Assembly (NCBI RefSeq): GCF_008329715.1
Contig: NZ_VTSR01000032.1
Location: 744,001-808,000 of the forward strand
DNA: 64,000 nt
DNA from: Gimesia chilikensis
GTDB lineage: Bacteria > Planctomycetota > Planctomycetia > Planctomycetales > Planctomycetaceae
Direction of reading: 5' to 3'
The position numbers and the translations under genes are program-made. Under the pieces are notes generated by a model. The model was not told where the DNA came from and ran no database searches. It saw only the letters and a program-made list of their open reading frames with translations. Numbering within the stretch: the first letter of the stretch is position 1; each line of letters opens with the position of its first letter. Shown piece after piece: positions 26,040-35,024 of this stretch.

Positions 26040-27047
26040 ATGAGCAAGATTGACTGGAGCCCCCTCTGTGAACTGATCGGTGCGCATCAGAAGGTGCTCC
26101 TCTCGTGTCATGTTCGTCCTGATGCGGATGCACTCGGTTCAGAACTGGCCCTTGCCGGTTTCCTCAGGCAACTGGGAAAAGAGGTTCGTATCATCAATCC
26201 TTCGGTTCAACCGAAGGGGATGGATTTTCTGGTGGGTGAACATGAAGTTCGCCATGTCGGCGATGGGGTCGCTACCGAAGATTTCGAATGGGCAGAGATC
26301 CATATTATCCTGGATACAAGTGCCTGGTCACAACTGCCGGGACTGGCGAACTTTTATCGTAAAACAAAGTCGCGGAAAGTCATCATTGACCATCATGTCA
26401 GCTCGGATTCTCTGGGGGCAGACGAGTTTAAAGATGTGACCTCTCCCGCGACCGGCTGTCTTATTTTTGATCTGGGACAGGCTTTGAACTGTAAATTGAC
26501 CCCGGAAATCGCCACGTTTCTCTATGCTGCAATCGCCACAGACACAGGCTGGTTCAGATTCCCTTCCACTACTGCCTACACAATGCAGATTATCAGCGAA
26601 CTGATCCGGGCTGGTGCAGAACCGCATCGAATCTATGAAAATCTGTACGAGCAGAACAACCTGCCTCAATTAAAACTGATGGGCCGTGTGCTGGGGAAAG
26701 TTCAGTCTGATTTTGACGGGCTGCTGGCCTACACCGTAGTGACCTGCGAAGATTTCAGTGCCACAGGGACGACTCCCGTGGACACTGAAGGGCTGGTTAA
26801 CTACTGTCTGACCCTGGCTGGGACGCAGGCAGCATTCATTGCAGTGGAGCAACGAAGTCGACAGGTAAAAGTCAGTTTTCGCTGTCGTACTGACTGGGAT
26901 GTCTCAAAGATTGCCGAATCCTTCGGCGGTGGTGGGCATCGTCAGGCCTCTGGTGCGATGCTGAATGGCCCCCTCTCTTCCGCGGTTACCAAAGTGCTCG
27001 GTAAATTTCGCGAGATGTTTGAAACAAGCGAAAATTCGCGAGTCTGA
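26040..27047 (+). CDS. nrnA: DHH-family phosphoesterase, oligoribonuclease / pAp phosphatase
   Basis: A 335-residue NrnA-type enzyme, expected to degrade short oligoribonucleotides and/or 3',5'-phosphoadenosine phosphate in the cytosol with Mn2+. The signatures are HVRPDADALGSE near 24-35, LDTSAW near 96, IDHHVSSDS near 117 and the DHHA1 motif GGGGHRQASGA near 303-313. The start ATG directly overlaps ATCATGAATGAGC, with AGGA about 9 bases upstream. It is 79 bases downstream of ribF and may share its transcript. Confidence 0.9.
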   Translation: MSKIDWSPLCELIGAHQKVLLSCHVRPDADALGSELALAGFLRQLGKEVRIINPSVQPKGMDFLVGEHEVRHVGDGVATEDFEWAEIHIILDTSAWSQLPGLANFYRKTKSRKVIIDHHVSSDSLGADEFKDVTSPATGCLIFDLGQALNCKLTPEIATFLYAAIATDTGWFRFPSTTAYTMQIISELIRAGAEPHRIYENLYEQNNLPQLKLMGRVLGKVQSDFDGLLAYTVVTCEDFSATGTTPVDTEGLVNYCLTLAGTQAAFIAVEQRSRQVKVSFRCRTDWDVSKIAESFGGGGHRQASGAMLNGPLSSAVTKVLGKFREMFETSENSRV

Positions 27048-27171
27048 TTTTCTGACAGAATCGGGGATCTGAAACCCGATTTGATTGCTCTTGCTTCCAG
27101 CCTGCTATAGCATTGATAATCATATTTTTAACTGTCTATGCTTACTGACATGAAGTTAACAAGGATTATCG

Positions 27172-30100
27172 ATGCGCTTATTCGATCTACGCCCCCATTG
27201 TTTCGTCTTCCTGGTCTCTGCCCTGCTCCTGGGCTCTCTGTCTCTGCTCAAAGCTGATGACTTCAAAATAGAAAATACTCAGGATCCCAAGGATCAGGCA
27301 ACTTCTGCCGAACAGACAGTCAAAAATATGACTGTCCCCGAGGGTTTTAAAGTAGATCTGTTTGCCAGTGAACCTGATGTGCATCAACCAATCGGCTTTG
27401 CCATCGATGACCGGGGTCGTCTCTGGGTGGCGGAGTGTTTCACCTATGAAGCCCATGGAGTCTATCAGGATCAGTATCAGGATCGAATTGTCATTCTGGA
27501 AGATTCCGACGGTGATGGCCAGATGGATCAGCGGAAGGTGTTCTGGCAGGGACAGGGGCCGTTAACCAGCGTATCAGTCGGATCTAACGGCGTCTGGGCT
27601 TTGTGCCGTGGTGAATTGCTTTACATTGAGGATAAAAATCACGATGACGTGCCCGATGGTGAACCGCAGGTGTTACTCGAAGGCTGGAACTATAAAACTG
27701 TCCGTCACAATATTGTCAGCGGACTGACCTGGGGACCGGACGGCTGGCTCTACGGTCGGCATGGTATTACTGATTCATCGTTGGTTGGGACTCCCGAAAC
27801 GGAACCTTCCCGGCGAACACTGATCCACTGTGGGATCTGGCGATATCATCCTCATCGCAAGATCGTGGAAGAAGTCAGCTCCGGTACCACCAATCCCTGG
27901 GGGTTTGACTATGATGAATACGGCCAGATGTTTTTTACCAACAACGTCAATGGCCATCTCTGGCATATGATTCCCGGGTCGCACTACATTCGCATGTCCG
28001 GTCACGGCAGCGATCCCAACCCTTACGCGTATGAGCTGATGACGAAGTGCGCCGACCACGATCACTGGGACAGTTCCTCTGGAAAGTGGACCGATTCGCG
28101 TGATACATCGGGGGTTCACGGTGAACTGGGGGGCGGACACAGTCATTGTGGCGGCATGATCTATCTGGGTGATAACTGGCCGTCCAAATATCGGAACTCA
28201 ATCTTTCTGTGTAACACACACGGGCATCGTGTCAATAATGACGCGCTGGTTCGTGAAGGTTCAGGGTACAAGGGAACGCATCGTCCCGATTTCCTGTTAA
28301 CTGGTTCAGACTGGTTTCGTGGCATCGAATTGAAGTACGGTCCGGATGGTGCGGTCTACCTCTCGGACTGGGCTGATCTGGGAGAATGTCATGACCATGA
28401 TGGCGTGCATCGTACCAGCGGGCGTATTTATAAGGTCAGTTACGGGAAACCGACTTTCCCCGGAAAAATCGATCTAAACAAACTGTCCGACAGCGAGTTG
28501 GTTAAGCTGCAACTGCATCCCAACGACTGGTATGTACGTCATGCGCGTCGCATTCTGATGGAGCGTGCTGGGGAATCAGAAAACTGGAACCAGGCCAAGG
28601 CGGAACTATTAAAAATCTTTGAGACGAACAGAGATGTCTCCCGTCGTTTGCGTGCCATGTGGACTCTCTTTTGTATGAATCAGGTGAATAATGCCTGGCT
28701 TACCAAACAGTTGCAGGATCCGAACGAACATGTGCGGATCTGGGCCATTCGATATCTGGTCGATGACGATCTGGTACCTGCTTCAGCTGTGAAGGAATTT
28801 GCCCGTATGGCGAAGGATGAAAAATCAGGCCTGGTGCGGCTCTATCTGGCTTCTGCACTACAGTCGCTGCCTGAGTCTGATCGCTGGGAAATTGCATCAG
28901 CCCTGGATGCCCATCACCAGGATACAGAGGATCGTAACTTTACGCTGATGCTCTGGTACGGAATTGAACCGGCTGTGATGGCAGACAGTGATGCAGCAAT
29001 TCATTATCTGAAACACGCAACTCGTCCGTTGGTCCGTCAACTTGTAGCCCGGCGGCTGACCGAAGACATCGATCAGCATCCTGAATATGTTAAGAGTCTG
29101 GTTCAGCAGGTGATTGACACGAAAGACATCGAAGTCAAACAGGATCTGTTAACCGGAATGCAGGCGGCTCTGGAAGGTCGTCTTAAGGCAGAAACGCCTG
29201 GCAACTGGAATACACTGAAACAACAGGCCGAGAAAACAGATTCAAAAGAACTGCGAGAGCTGGTTACAGGATTGTCGGTTGTCTTTGGTGATGGCCAGAC
29301 GATGGAAGTACTCAAGAAAATTGCGATGGATCAAGATCAGCCGATGAAGAGCCGCTATCAGGCTTTAGAATCCCTGTTAAATAACTCTCAGGATAAAGAC
29401 CTCCTGCCTGTGATTCAGCAGGCTGCCTACACGACCGAATTGCAGGTCCTGGCATTTCGGGGGCTCTCACGTTTCTATGATCCCAAAACTGTGGAACGCA
29501 TGCTGGGGCGTTACCGCAACATTAAACATCAGGGGCGTCTGGCTCTGATGGATACGCTTTGCAGTCGGAAGGAATACGTACTACTCCTCCTAGCTGCCAT
29601 CGACAAGAAACAGGTTCCCCAGGAAGATGTCTCTGCATTTCATGTGCGTCAATTACGCAACTTTAAAGACAAAGCGGTAGTGGTAAAACTGAATCAGGTC
29701 TGGGGACTGACTCGGGAAACTCCTGAGAAAAAGCGGGCCCAGATCGAAGGTTATAAAACTCTTCTCACTGCAAATCGTTTGCAGCACGCGGATCGTATTA
29801 AGGGGCGGGCACTTTATGAGAAGACTTGTGCAAAATGTCATCGTCTCTTCGGGAGCGGAGGTAACATTGGACCTGATCTCACGGGCTCTAACCGGACCAA
29901 TATGGATTATCTGCTCGAAAATATGGTCGACCCCTCTGCCCTGATTCCCAAGGGATACGAGATGGTGGTGGTCGCTCTGGAAGATGGTCGGGTATTGAAT
30001 GGGAATGTTGTTCGTAAGACTGACCAACAGCTCACACTGCAAACACAGACGGAGCTGATGGTACTGGACCGACGCCAGATCGAAGAGATGAGTCAGTCCA

Positions 30101-30222
30101 ATCTCTCACTGATGCCGGAGGGACAATTGGATAAGCTGAGCGAACAGGAGATTGCTGATCTGATTGCCTATCTCTCGGGCCATTCTCAAGTGAAATTACC
30201 TGAGTCACTCGAGTCAAAATAA
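27172..30222 (+). CDS. Secreted PVC-type dehydrogenase with HEAT-like region and cytochrome c domain
   Basis: A 1016-residue protein of the planctomycete 'membrane-bound dehydrogenase' type. A signal peptide (about residues 1-28) is followed by a beta-propeller-like domain that starts with MTVPEGFKVDLFASEPDV and carries DSDGDGQMD and GPDGWLYGRHG segments. A helical, HEAT-like region covers about 450-830. The C terminus is a cytochrome c domain with CAKCH at 886-890 and a likely distal Met in NLSLMPEG. It probably passes electrons from an unknown (sugar or alcohol) substrate to a periplasmic carrier. It runs alone, 124 bases after nrnA. Confidence 0.88.
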   Translation: MRLFDLRPHCFVFLVSALLLGSLSLLKADDFKIENTQDPKDQATSAEQTVKNMTVPEGFKVDLFASEPDVHQPIGFAIDDRGRLWVAECFTYEAHGVYQDQYQDRIVILEDSDGDGQMDQRKVFWQGQGPLTSVSVGSNGVWALCRGELLYIEDKNHDDVPDGEPQVLLEGWNYKTVRHNIVSGLTWGPDGWLYGRHGITDSSLVGTPETEPSRRTLIHCGIWRYHPHRKIVEEVSSGTTNPWGFDYDEYGQMFFTNNVNGHLWHMIPGSHYIRMSGHGSDPNPYAYELMTKCADHDHWDSSSGKWTDSRDTSGVHGELGGGHSHCGGMIYLGDNWPSKYRNSIFLCNTHGHRVNNDALVREGSGYKGTHRPDFLLTGSDWFRGIELKYGPDGAVYLSDWADLGECHDHDGVHRTSGRIYKVSYGKPTFPGKIDLNKLSDSELVKLQLHPNDWYVRHARRILMERAGESENWNQAKAELLKIFETNRDVSRRLRAMWTLFCMNQVNNAWLTKQLQDPNEHVRIWAIRYLVDDDLVPASAVKEFARMAKDEKSGLVRLYLASALQSLPESDRWEIASALDAHHQDTEDRNFTLMLWYGIEPAVMADSDAAIHYLKHATRPLVRQLVARRLTEDIDQHPEYVKSLVQQVIDTKDIEVKQDLLTGMQAALEGRLKAETPGNWNTLKQQAEKTDSKELRELVTGLSVVFGDGQTMEVLKKIAMDQDQPMKSRYQALESLLNNSQDKDLLPVIQQAAYTTELQVLAFRGLSRFYDPKTVERMLGRYRNIKHQGRLALMDTLCSRKEYVLLLLAAIDKKQVPQEDVSAFHVRQLRNFKDKAVVVKLNQVWGLTRETPEKKRAQIEGYKTLLTANRLQHADRIKGRALYEKTCAKCHRLFGSGGNIGPDLTGSNRTNMDYLLENMVDPSALIPKGYEMVVVALEDGRVLNGNVVRKTDQQLTLQTQTELMVLDRRQIEEMSQSNLSLMPEGQLDKLSEQEIADLIAYLSGHSQVKLPESLESK

Positions 30223-30304
30223 CGGATCAGCGGCGGCCGTCCCGCTGTGCAGGCACCTGGTTCATCAAACTGGAATCCTTTCTCGTCTGAGAAGAGGTAC
30301 TGTG

Positions 30305-31945
30305 ATGCTTTCTGTCACTGTCTGCCGGCGTCGGACGTTTCGTCTGGTCTGTTCCGTTTTGGTAATGAGCCTGGTGTCAGCGCGGACCATTCCGGTCGGT
30401 GCCACCGATCTGGCAAAACAGTATCCAGCGACGATCGATTTCTCAATATAGAATCAAAGCTATGACTGGCAGACAGGTCCGCAGGACGTCTGGCGGCTCG
30501 AGTCATTCGAGTACCAGCTGGGGGATCAGTTTCAGATCAAGCTCGGACCATCCCAGGTCGTCCTGGGGAAAAATGGCTCGAATGTCCTCTGGGCGGCCGT
30601 CTATCCGGATCAACCAGGGGACATCCTCAAAGCGAGTGGCGGCCAGGGAGACCACATCACCAGCATCTGGATTCGCTTTCATCCCGCGCGCGTAGGAGAG
30701 CTGTTCCCCGCCGATACGGTCGGGAAACAGGGAGACGCAGATCTCATCAAACAGGCTCGCCGACTCGTAAATCACAAACTCCGTTCCAGCTGGCATGCAG
30801 GAGCCAGACCGATGGTGCCCTCCCGGGAATCGGTGGTGATCGACTGTGAAACCTCAGAAAGTGAACGGCGATTTTATGTCATCGATACGCATAAACAGAC
30901 CGCCCGGTACGTGGATGCCTTTCGTCAGCAGACGCTGTCTGTGCCCCTGCCACTGGAACAGGGACAGGCGGTGCGGATCTTCGATCAGGTCTGGAATGCC
31001 TTTGATCGTGAGTATGCCCTGTTTGCAGTCAAAGAGCAGATCGACTGGCAACAGTTGAAACAGGAGTACCGGCCCCGGGTAGCGAATGCGAAAACCAATC
31101 AGGACCTGGCAGAAACGCTGAATGCAATGCTGACGGAATTAAAAGACCTGCACGTGTACGTCAGGGTGTCTGGAAGTTTTCTGAATGGTTATCAGAGGAA
31201 ACGACTGTTTAACGCCAGTCCCGCGGCTGCGGTTAACCTGATTGGACCGCTGAATCAGATCAAAGGTTTGCGCTGGGGACGGACTCAAGACCAGATCGGG
31301 TACATTGCCGTTGATACGTTGTCTATTTCAAGTCTGCCGGATCGATTTGAAGCGGCTTTGAAGCAGATGCAGGAGACTCGTGGCCTGGTTCTGGATCTGC
31401 GCGCTAACGGAGGTGGTGCAGAACCGTTGGCGAGGAAAATGGCCGGGTATTTTGCCGAAGAGTCGACACAGTATGCCATGCATCAGTATCGCAGTGGGCC
31501 CAAGCACACCGATTTGGGAACCCTGCAGAAGCGGATCTTCGTACCCGATCAGAACTGGTATTACCGGGGGCCTGTAATCGTGTTGCAGGGAGAGCGAACA
31601 ATGAGTTCTGCCGAGGCCTTTGTGTTGATGCTGGCGGCCTGTCCGCATGTCACCACGATGGGAGATCGGACAGCAGGCTCCAGCGGCAACCCTCGCCAGC
31701 TGGACGCAGGAGCGGAAATCATCGTCAACCTGCCCCGCTGGATTCCCCGGGATGTGAGCGGGAAATCCTTCGATACTGTTGGCATTCAACCAGACATACC
31801 CGTGGAGGTTGCCCCCGAGGAGTATACCAGAACCGCCGATCCTGTCCTCACAGCGACCCTGAAACACTTACGAAAACAGACATCCGATTTTGAGAGAACA
31901 GATGCGGTTCTCGTTCCCCGCTCAGGAAACAACGGGCAACAATAA
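30305..31945 (+). pseudogene. S41 peptidase gene interrupted by an in-frame TAG
   Basis: One reading frame runs from ATG 30305 to the stop at 31945 with a single TAG at 30449-30451. Before it are 48 codons encoding a good signal peptide: three Arg, then a hydrophobic FRLVCSVLVMSLVSA stretch. AGAGG lies about 7 bases before the ATG. After the TAG the same frame continues as plausible protein (NQSYDWQTGPQDVW..., VVLGKNGSNVLWAAVYP...) for 120 codons until the ATG at 30812. The simplest reading is a recent nonsense mutation or a base error, since one base change would restore a 546-residue exported S41 peptidase. Readthrough is the other option. The shorter frame is listed separately. Confidence 0.75.
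30812..31945 (+). CDS. S41-family peptidase, longest open part of the interrupted gene
   Basis: A 377-residue open frame that holds the peptidase core of the interrupted gene. IGYIAVDTL is followed by GLVLDLRANGGGA, then the S41 catalytic segment GERTMSSAEAFV with the nucleophile Ser, and GDRTAGSSGNP and VGIQPDIPVEV at the end. These match C-terminal-processing/tricorn-core peptidases. If translated only from ATG 30812 it would lack the signal peptide and about 170 N-terminal residues and be stranded in the cytosol. No ribosome site is seen before 30812. Confidence 0.75.
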   Translation: MVPSRESVVIDCETSESERRFYVIDTHKQTARYVDAFRQQTLSVPLPLEQGQAVRIFDQVWNAFDREYALFAVKEQIDWQQLKQEYRPRVANAKTNQDLAETLNAMLTELKDLHVYVRVSGSFLNGYQRKRLFNASPAAAVNLIGPLNQIKGLRWGRTQDQIGYIAVDTLSISSLPDRFEAALKQMQETRGLVLDLRANGGGAEPLARKMAGYFAEESTQYAMHQYRSGPKHTDLGTLQKRIFVPDQNWYYRGPVIVLQGERTMSSAEAFVLMLAACPHVTTMGDRTAGSSGNPRQLDAGAEIIVNLPRWIPRDVSGKSFDTVGIQPDIPVEVAPEEYTRTADPVLTATLKHLRKQTSDFERTDAVLVPRSGNNGQQ

Positions 31946-31962
31946 TCGGGAGAGCGTCTCTA

Positions 31963-33960
31963 TTATTTTTCCTCTGTCGGACGCTGCCATTCGCCACGCA
32001 TCCACTTGACGAGCAGTTTAATATCATGCTCTGAGATTTTGGACTCTTCAAAGGAAGGCATGATGTTTTTCTCGCCGTAGAAATGCTCGGCTCCGGGTTT
32101 ACGGATGAAATCGATCAGCCACTTTTCAGAGCCGTAGCCGTTGAAGTCTGGAGCGGCTCCCCCACCCTCTTCGTTGGGATCGCCAGCCTTCATAGCGTGA
32201 CACTGAGCACAGTAGCCATAGAACTCGACGACTTTGCCTGACTTATCTTTAAAGTCCACACCGCTAAAGACGGAAATACCCCGCTGAATGACTTCTTGCG
32301 AAGGTTTTACGTAGTCACGTCGTTTCGCTTCCCGCGCGACGAGAGCTGCGACCGCTTCGACATCTTCTTTCGTAAGGATTCCTTCCGGTCCGACATAACT
32401 GTCTGCCCAGTCGCTCATGTCGCCATTCAGAATCGCATCCCCTCCCTTGACGGTAGCCAGGTGTCCGAAGAATTTGGGGGAGCGTGGATCCAGCAGAAAT
32501 TCGGTTAACCATTTTGTGGTTGCGAAACCCGCCAGATCAGAGGCACGAGGCGTGGCGATGACTTTTTTGCCATCTTTCATTTCCATGATGTTATGCCCGG
32601 TTCCATCATGTCCGTTCCAGGTATGGCATATACCACAATGCCGGGCAAAGATTATCGGCCCCATCGATTTGGGGTCATTTCGCAGGAGAGACGCAGGCCC
32701 TTCCGGTGGAACCCCATTTTTGCTGGCCAGCCAGGAAGCACGTGCTGCATAAGCCAGTTCCTGTGAACGATTCAATTCATAATCCGGTGCACTGCGTTCC
32801 GCTTGAATTCCGTACCAACTGATACCGGAGATGATCAGGAGTCCGCCGACATAGACCACGATCGCCAGACGCTGCCCCCATTGCTCACCAAAGACTTTTT
32901 CATAGAAGGGAACCAGTACCAGAATCGCCAGGATCACACCCGGAAGTACTGCGGTGACAAGCACCTCAAGTTCCTTAGGAACCATGTGTCGTAACTCGAA
33001 CAGAAAACGAACAAACCATTCAGGACGTGCCACATAAGGGATTGCACTGTCTGCTGGAGCCTCGAGCTTAATTTCACTGGCGGGTAGATCTGCTTGCCAG
33101 TCCCCAATGCCAACGTCCAGATGCTTGTTTTTCAATGCGGGATAGGCAACGATCTGCAGAATCACGATTCCGACCAGGATCAGAGTCAGAACCAGGGTAC
33201 GAGTCGTCTGGTAAGGCCAGTAAGGTTGCGTAATCTCGTCTTTGACTGGATCATCTTCATCCAGTTCAAAATCCACATTCGGATCATCGTTTGCTTCTTT
33301 GACTTTAGCGGTTCGCAGGCGTTCGCGACGGATCAACGCCATGTGAAATACGAACAGCATGATGGCAATGACAGGTAGTGCCATCACGTGAATGGTGTAG
33401 AGCCGTGTCAGGGTCAGATTGCCGAATTCACTTCCGCCTACTACCAGCGAACGCAATGTGGAACCGATGACCGGCATCGTGCCGGCGATACCGGTTTCAA
33501 TCTGATAAGACCAATACCCTTTCTGGTCCCAGGGAAGCGCGTTCCCGGTAATCGTCAGTCCGATAATCACCCCACCAATCAGCAAGCTGGTCCAGTAGAT
33601 GAACTCTTTCGGTTTACGATAGCCGGCTGAGATAATCACCAGGAAAATATGGATGATGATCGCAACAATCATCATATGAGCCGTGTAGTGATGTAATCCG
33701 CGGACAAACCAGCCCAGGTCTACCTGGGTTTCCATATAATGCACACTTCCCCAGGCCGAGGCTTCAGAGGGGCTGTAGACGGTCATCATGAGTGCGCCGG
33801 TGATGATTTCCACCAGCATCATCAATACCAGAGCTCCTCCCCAGATAAACTGCCAGCGAGAGCGTCGTTTGGTCGGAAAGTTTAATAGGAAGATCGCATG
33901 AAAGAAATTCTTGTAGCCGGTTCGTTCATCGATCCACTGTTTTGTTTTTTCTGACAGCAC
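31963..33960 (-). CDS. Cytochrome b fused to a two-haem cytochrome c domain
   Basis: A 665-residue quinol-oxidising membrane subunit. The N-terminal cytochrome b part carries the haem ligands in GLHHYTAHMM...IIIH and TIH...FVFH. The second pair has 14 residues between the His, the spacing of cytochrome b6. A charged linker (about 215-245) leads to a subunit-IV-like part whose PEWY motif reads PEWF. After a further membrane helix, the C terminus has two c-type haem sites, CGICH (442-446) and CAQCH (584-588), with MPSF as a likely Met ligand. This b-c fusion replaces a separate cytochrome c1 or f. It lies 77 bases downstream of the Rieske gene. Confidence 0.9.
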   Translation of the reverse strand: MLSEKTKQWIDERTGYKNFFHAIFLLNFPTKRRSRWQFIWGGALVLMMLVEIITGALMMTVYSPSEASAWGSVHYMETQVDLGWFVRGLHHYTAHMMIVAIIIHIFLVIISAGYRKPKEFIYWTSLLIGGVIIGLTITGNALPWDQKGYWSYQIETGIAGTMPVIGSTLRSLVVGGSEFGNLTLTRLYTIHVMALPVIAIMLFVFHMALIRRERLRTAKVKEANDDPNVDFELDEDDPVKDEITQPYWPYQTTRTLVLTLILVGIVILQIVAYPALKNKHLDVGIGDWQADLPASEIKLEAPADSAIPYVARPEWFVRFLFELRHMVPKELEVLVTAVLPGVILAILVLVPFYEKVFGEQWGQRLAIVVYVGGLLIISGISWYGIQAERSAPDYELNRSQELAYAARASWLASKNGVPPEGPASLLRNDPKSMGPIIFARHCGICHTWNGHDGTGHNIMEMKDGKKVIATPRASDLAGFATTKWLTEFLLDPRSPKFFGHLATVKGGDAILNGDMSDWADSYVGPEGILTKEDVEAVAALVAREAKRRDYVKPSQEVIQRGISVFSGVDFKDKSGKVVEFYGYCAQCHAMKAGDPNEEGGGAAPDFNGYGSEKWLIDFIRKPGAEHFYGEKNIMPSFEESKISEHDIKLLVKWMRGEWQRPTEEK

Positions 33961-34037
33961 GGAAATCTCTCCCCAGGGGACACAGATTAATTCATCCAGG
34001 TGAAATGGTCGCAGTGTGAAAATTTAAAGATATTGAA

Positions 34038-34556
34038 TCAGCCAATGGAAACTTTTTCCGAAATTCCTGCCTCAAATTTCTGGTACTCGACCTCAACCCA
34101 CTGCTCGCCTCGAATTTTTTTTATCGAGGTCTTCAATTCGTCCATACCGCGGGGAGCAGGTCCACTGACTACAGCACCATCAGTCTGGAATGTAGCAGCA
34201 TGGCAGGGACAAAAGAATTCTTCGTCGCCGGGCACATAGTCGACCACGCAACCCAAGTGGGGGCAGGTTGAAGAGAATGCAGTTACTTTTCCATCTTGAC
34301 TCTTGGTGATCCAGACAGATCCGATCGGGCCGGAAGGGTATTTCGTCCAGGCATCAACTCGCTGATCCACAATAGTGAACCGCTGAGGCACCCCGGGTTC
34401 CAGATCGTCCAGACGGGACAGCTGGTAAGTCTGTTCAGTTTTTCGGCCCCGTTTCAGTGTTGAAAACAGGAAACCCAGTGCGGGAACCGCCAGAATGGTG
34501 GCGTAGACAGATCCCAGAATACCGCTGCAATATTTGAGGAATTTACGACGTCGCAT
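34038..34556 (-). CDS. Rieske 2Fe-2S protein of the quinol-cytochrome c complex
   Basis: A 172-residue Rieske protein with an N-terminal anchor (hydrophobic residues about 10-32, preceded by MRRRKFLKYCSG, which resembles an uncleaved Tat signal). The cluster motifs are CPHLGC near 98-103 and CPCHAATF near 116-123. It precedes the cytochrome b-c gene on the same strand and together they form a bc1/b6f-type respiratory complex in the cytoplasmic membrane. Confidence 0.92.
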   Translation of the reverse strand: MRRRKFLKYCSGILGSVYATILAVPALGFLFSTLKRGRKTEQTYQLSRLDDLEPGVPQRFTIVDQRVDAWTKYPSGPIGSVWITKSQDGKVTAFSSTCPHLGCVVDYVPGDEEFFCPCHAATFQTDGAVVSGPAPRGMDELKTSIKKIRGEQWVEVEYQKFEAGISEKVSIG

Positions 34557-34951
34557 TGGTGTGAACCTTCAAATCTGGATCGTCGATTCAGATCAGCCGT
34601 CCGAGGAATCGGAGTGCTCCCGGAATCAGACAACGAGTGACTTACAGGGTCATGGTAAGTTTCTTTACTCTCGGACAGTAGTCTTCAGCAGGATATAGTT
34701 GGCAGGATGCAACCCGTATTTTGAGTCGCATGTTTGGTGGGTATTTCCAATCGCTCAAGCCCGACATCAGTTCGTGACTTCTGATTGTTATCCTGATTCT
34801 TAGAGGTATCCTAACAAATCAGGTCATAGAATACGAACGATAAATTAAGTCTATTTGTTTCAGGTCTTTAAGGCAATCAATTATTGTATTTTGGATTATA
34901 CTATCCAGAATTGCCGGATTTCAATACAGGAATTCTGGTTATAAACACAAA
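34557..34951. other. Intergenic region upstream of the Rieske gene
   Basis: No gene or RNA is visible in these 395 bases. The half nearer 34951 is A+T rich. It should hold the promoter of the Rieske/cytochrome b-c operon, but I cannot point to defined boxes. Confidence 0.3.
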
Positions 34952-34985
34952 AAAACGGCTCCCCTGAATCCAGGGGAGCCGTTTT
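34952..34985 (-). terminator. Rho-independent terminator after the Cys-rich repeat gene
   Basis: Perfect 15-base arms (CAGGGGAGCCGTTTT and complement) surround a 4-base loop and are followed on the minus strand by T-rich sequence. It lies 40 bases after the stop at 35025. Confidence 0.92.
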
Positions 34986-35024
34986 CGTTTTTCAGATCGG
35001 TCAAGCTGACCGGTTGATTGAAGA

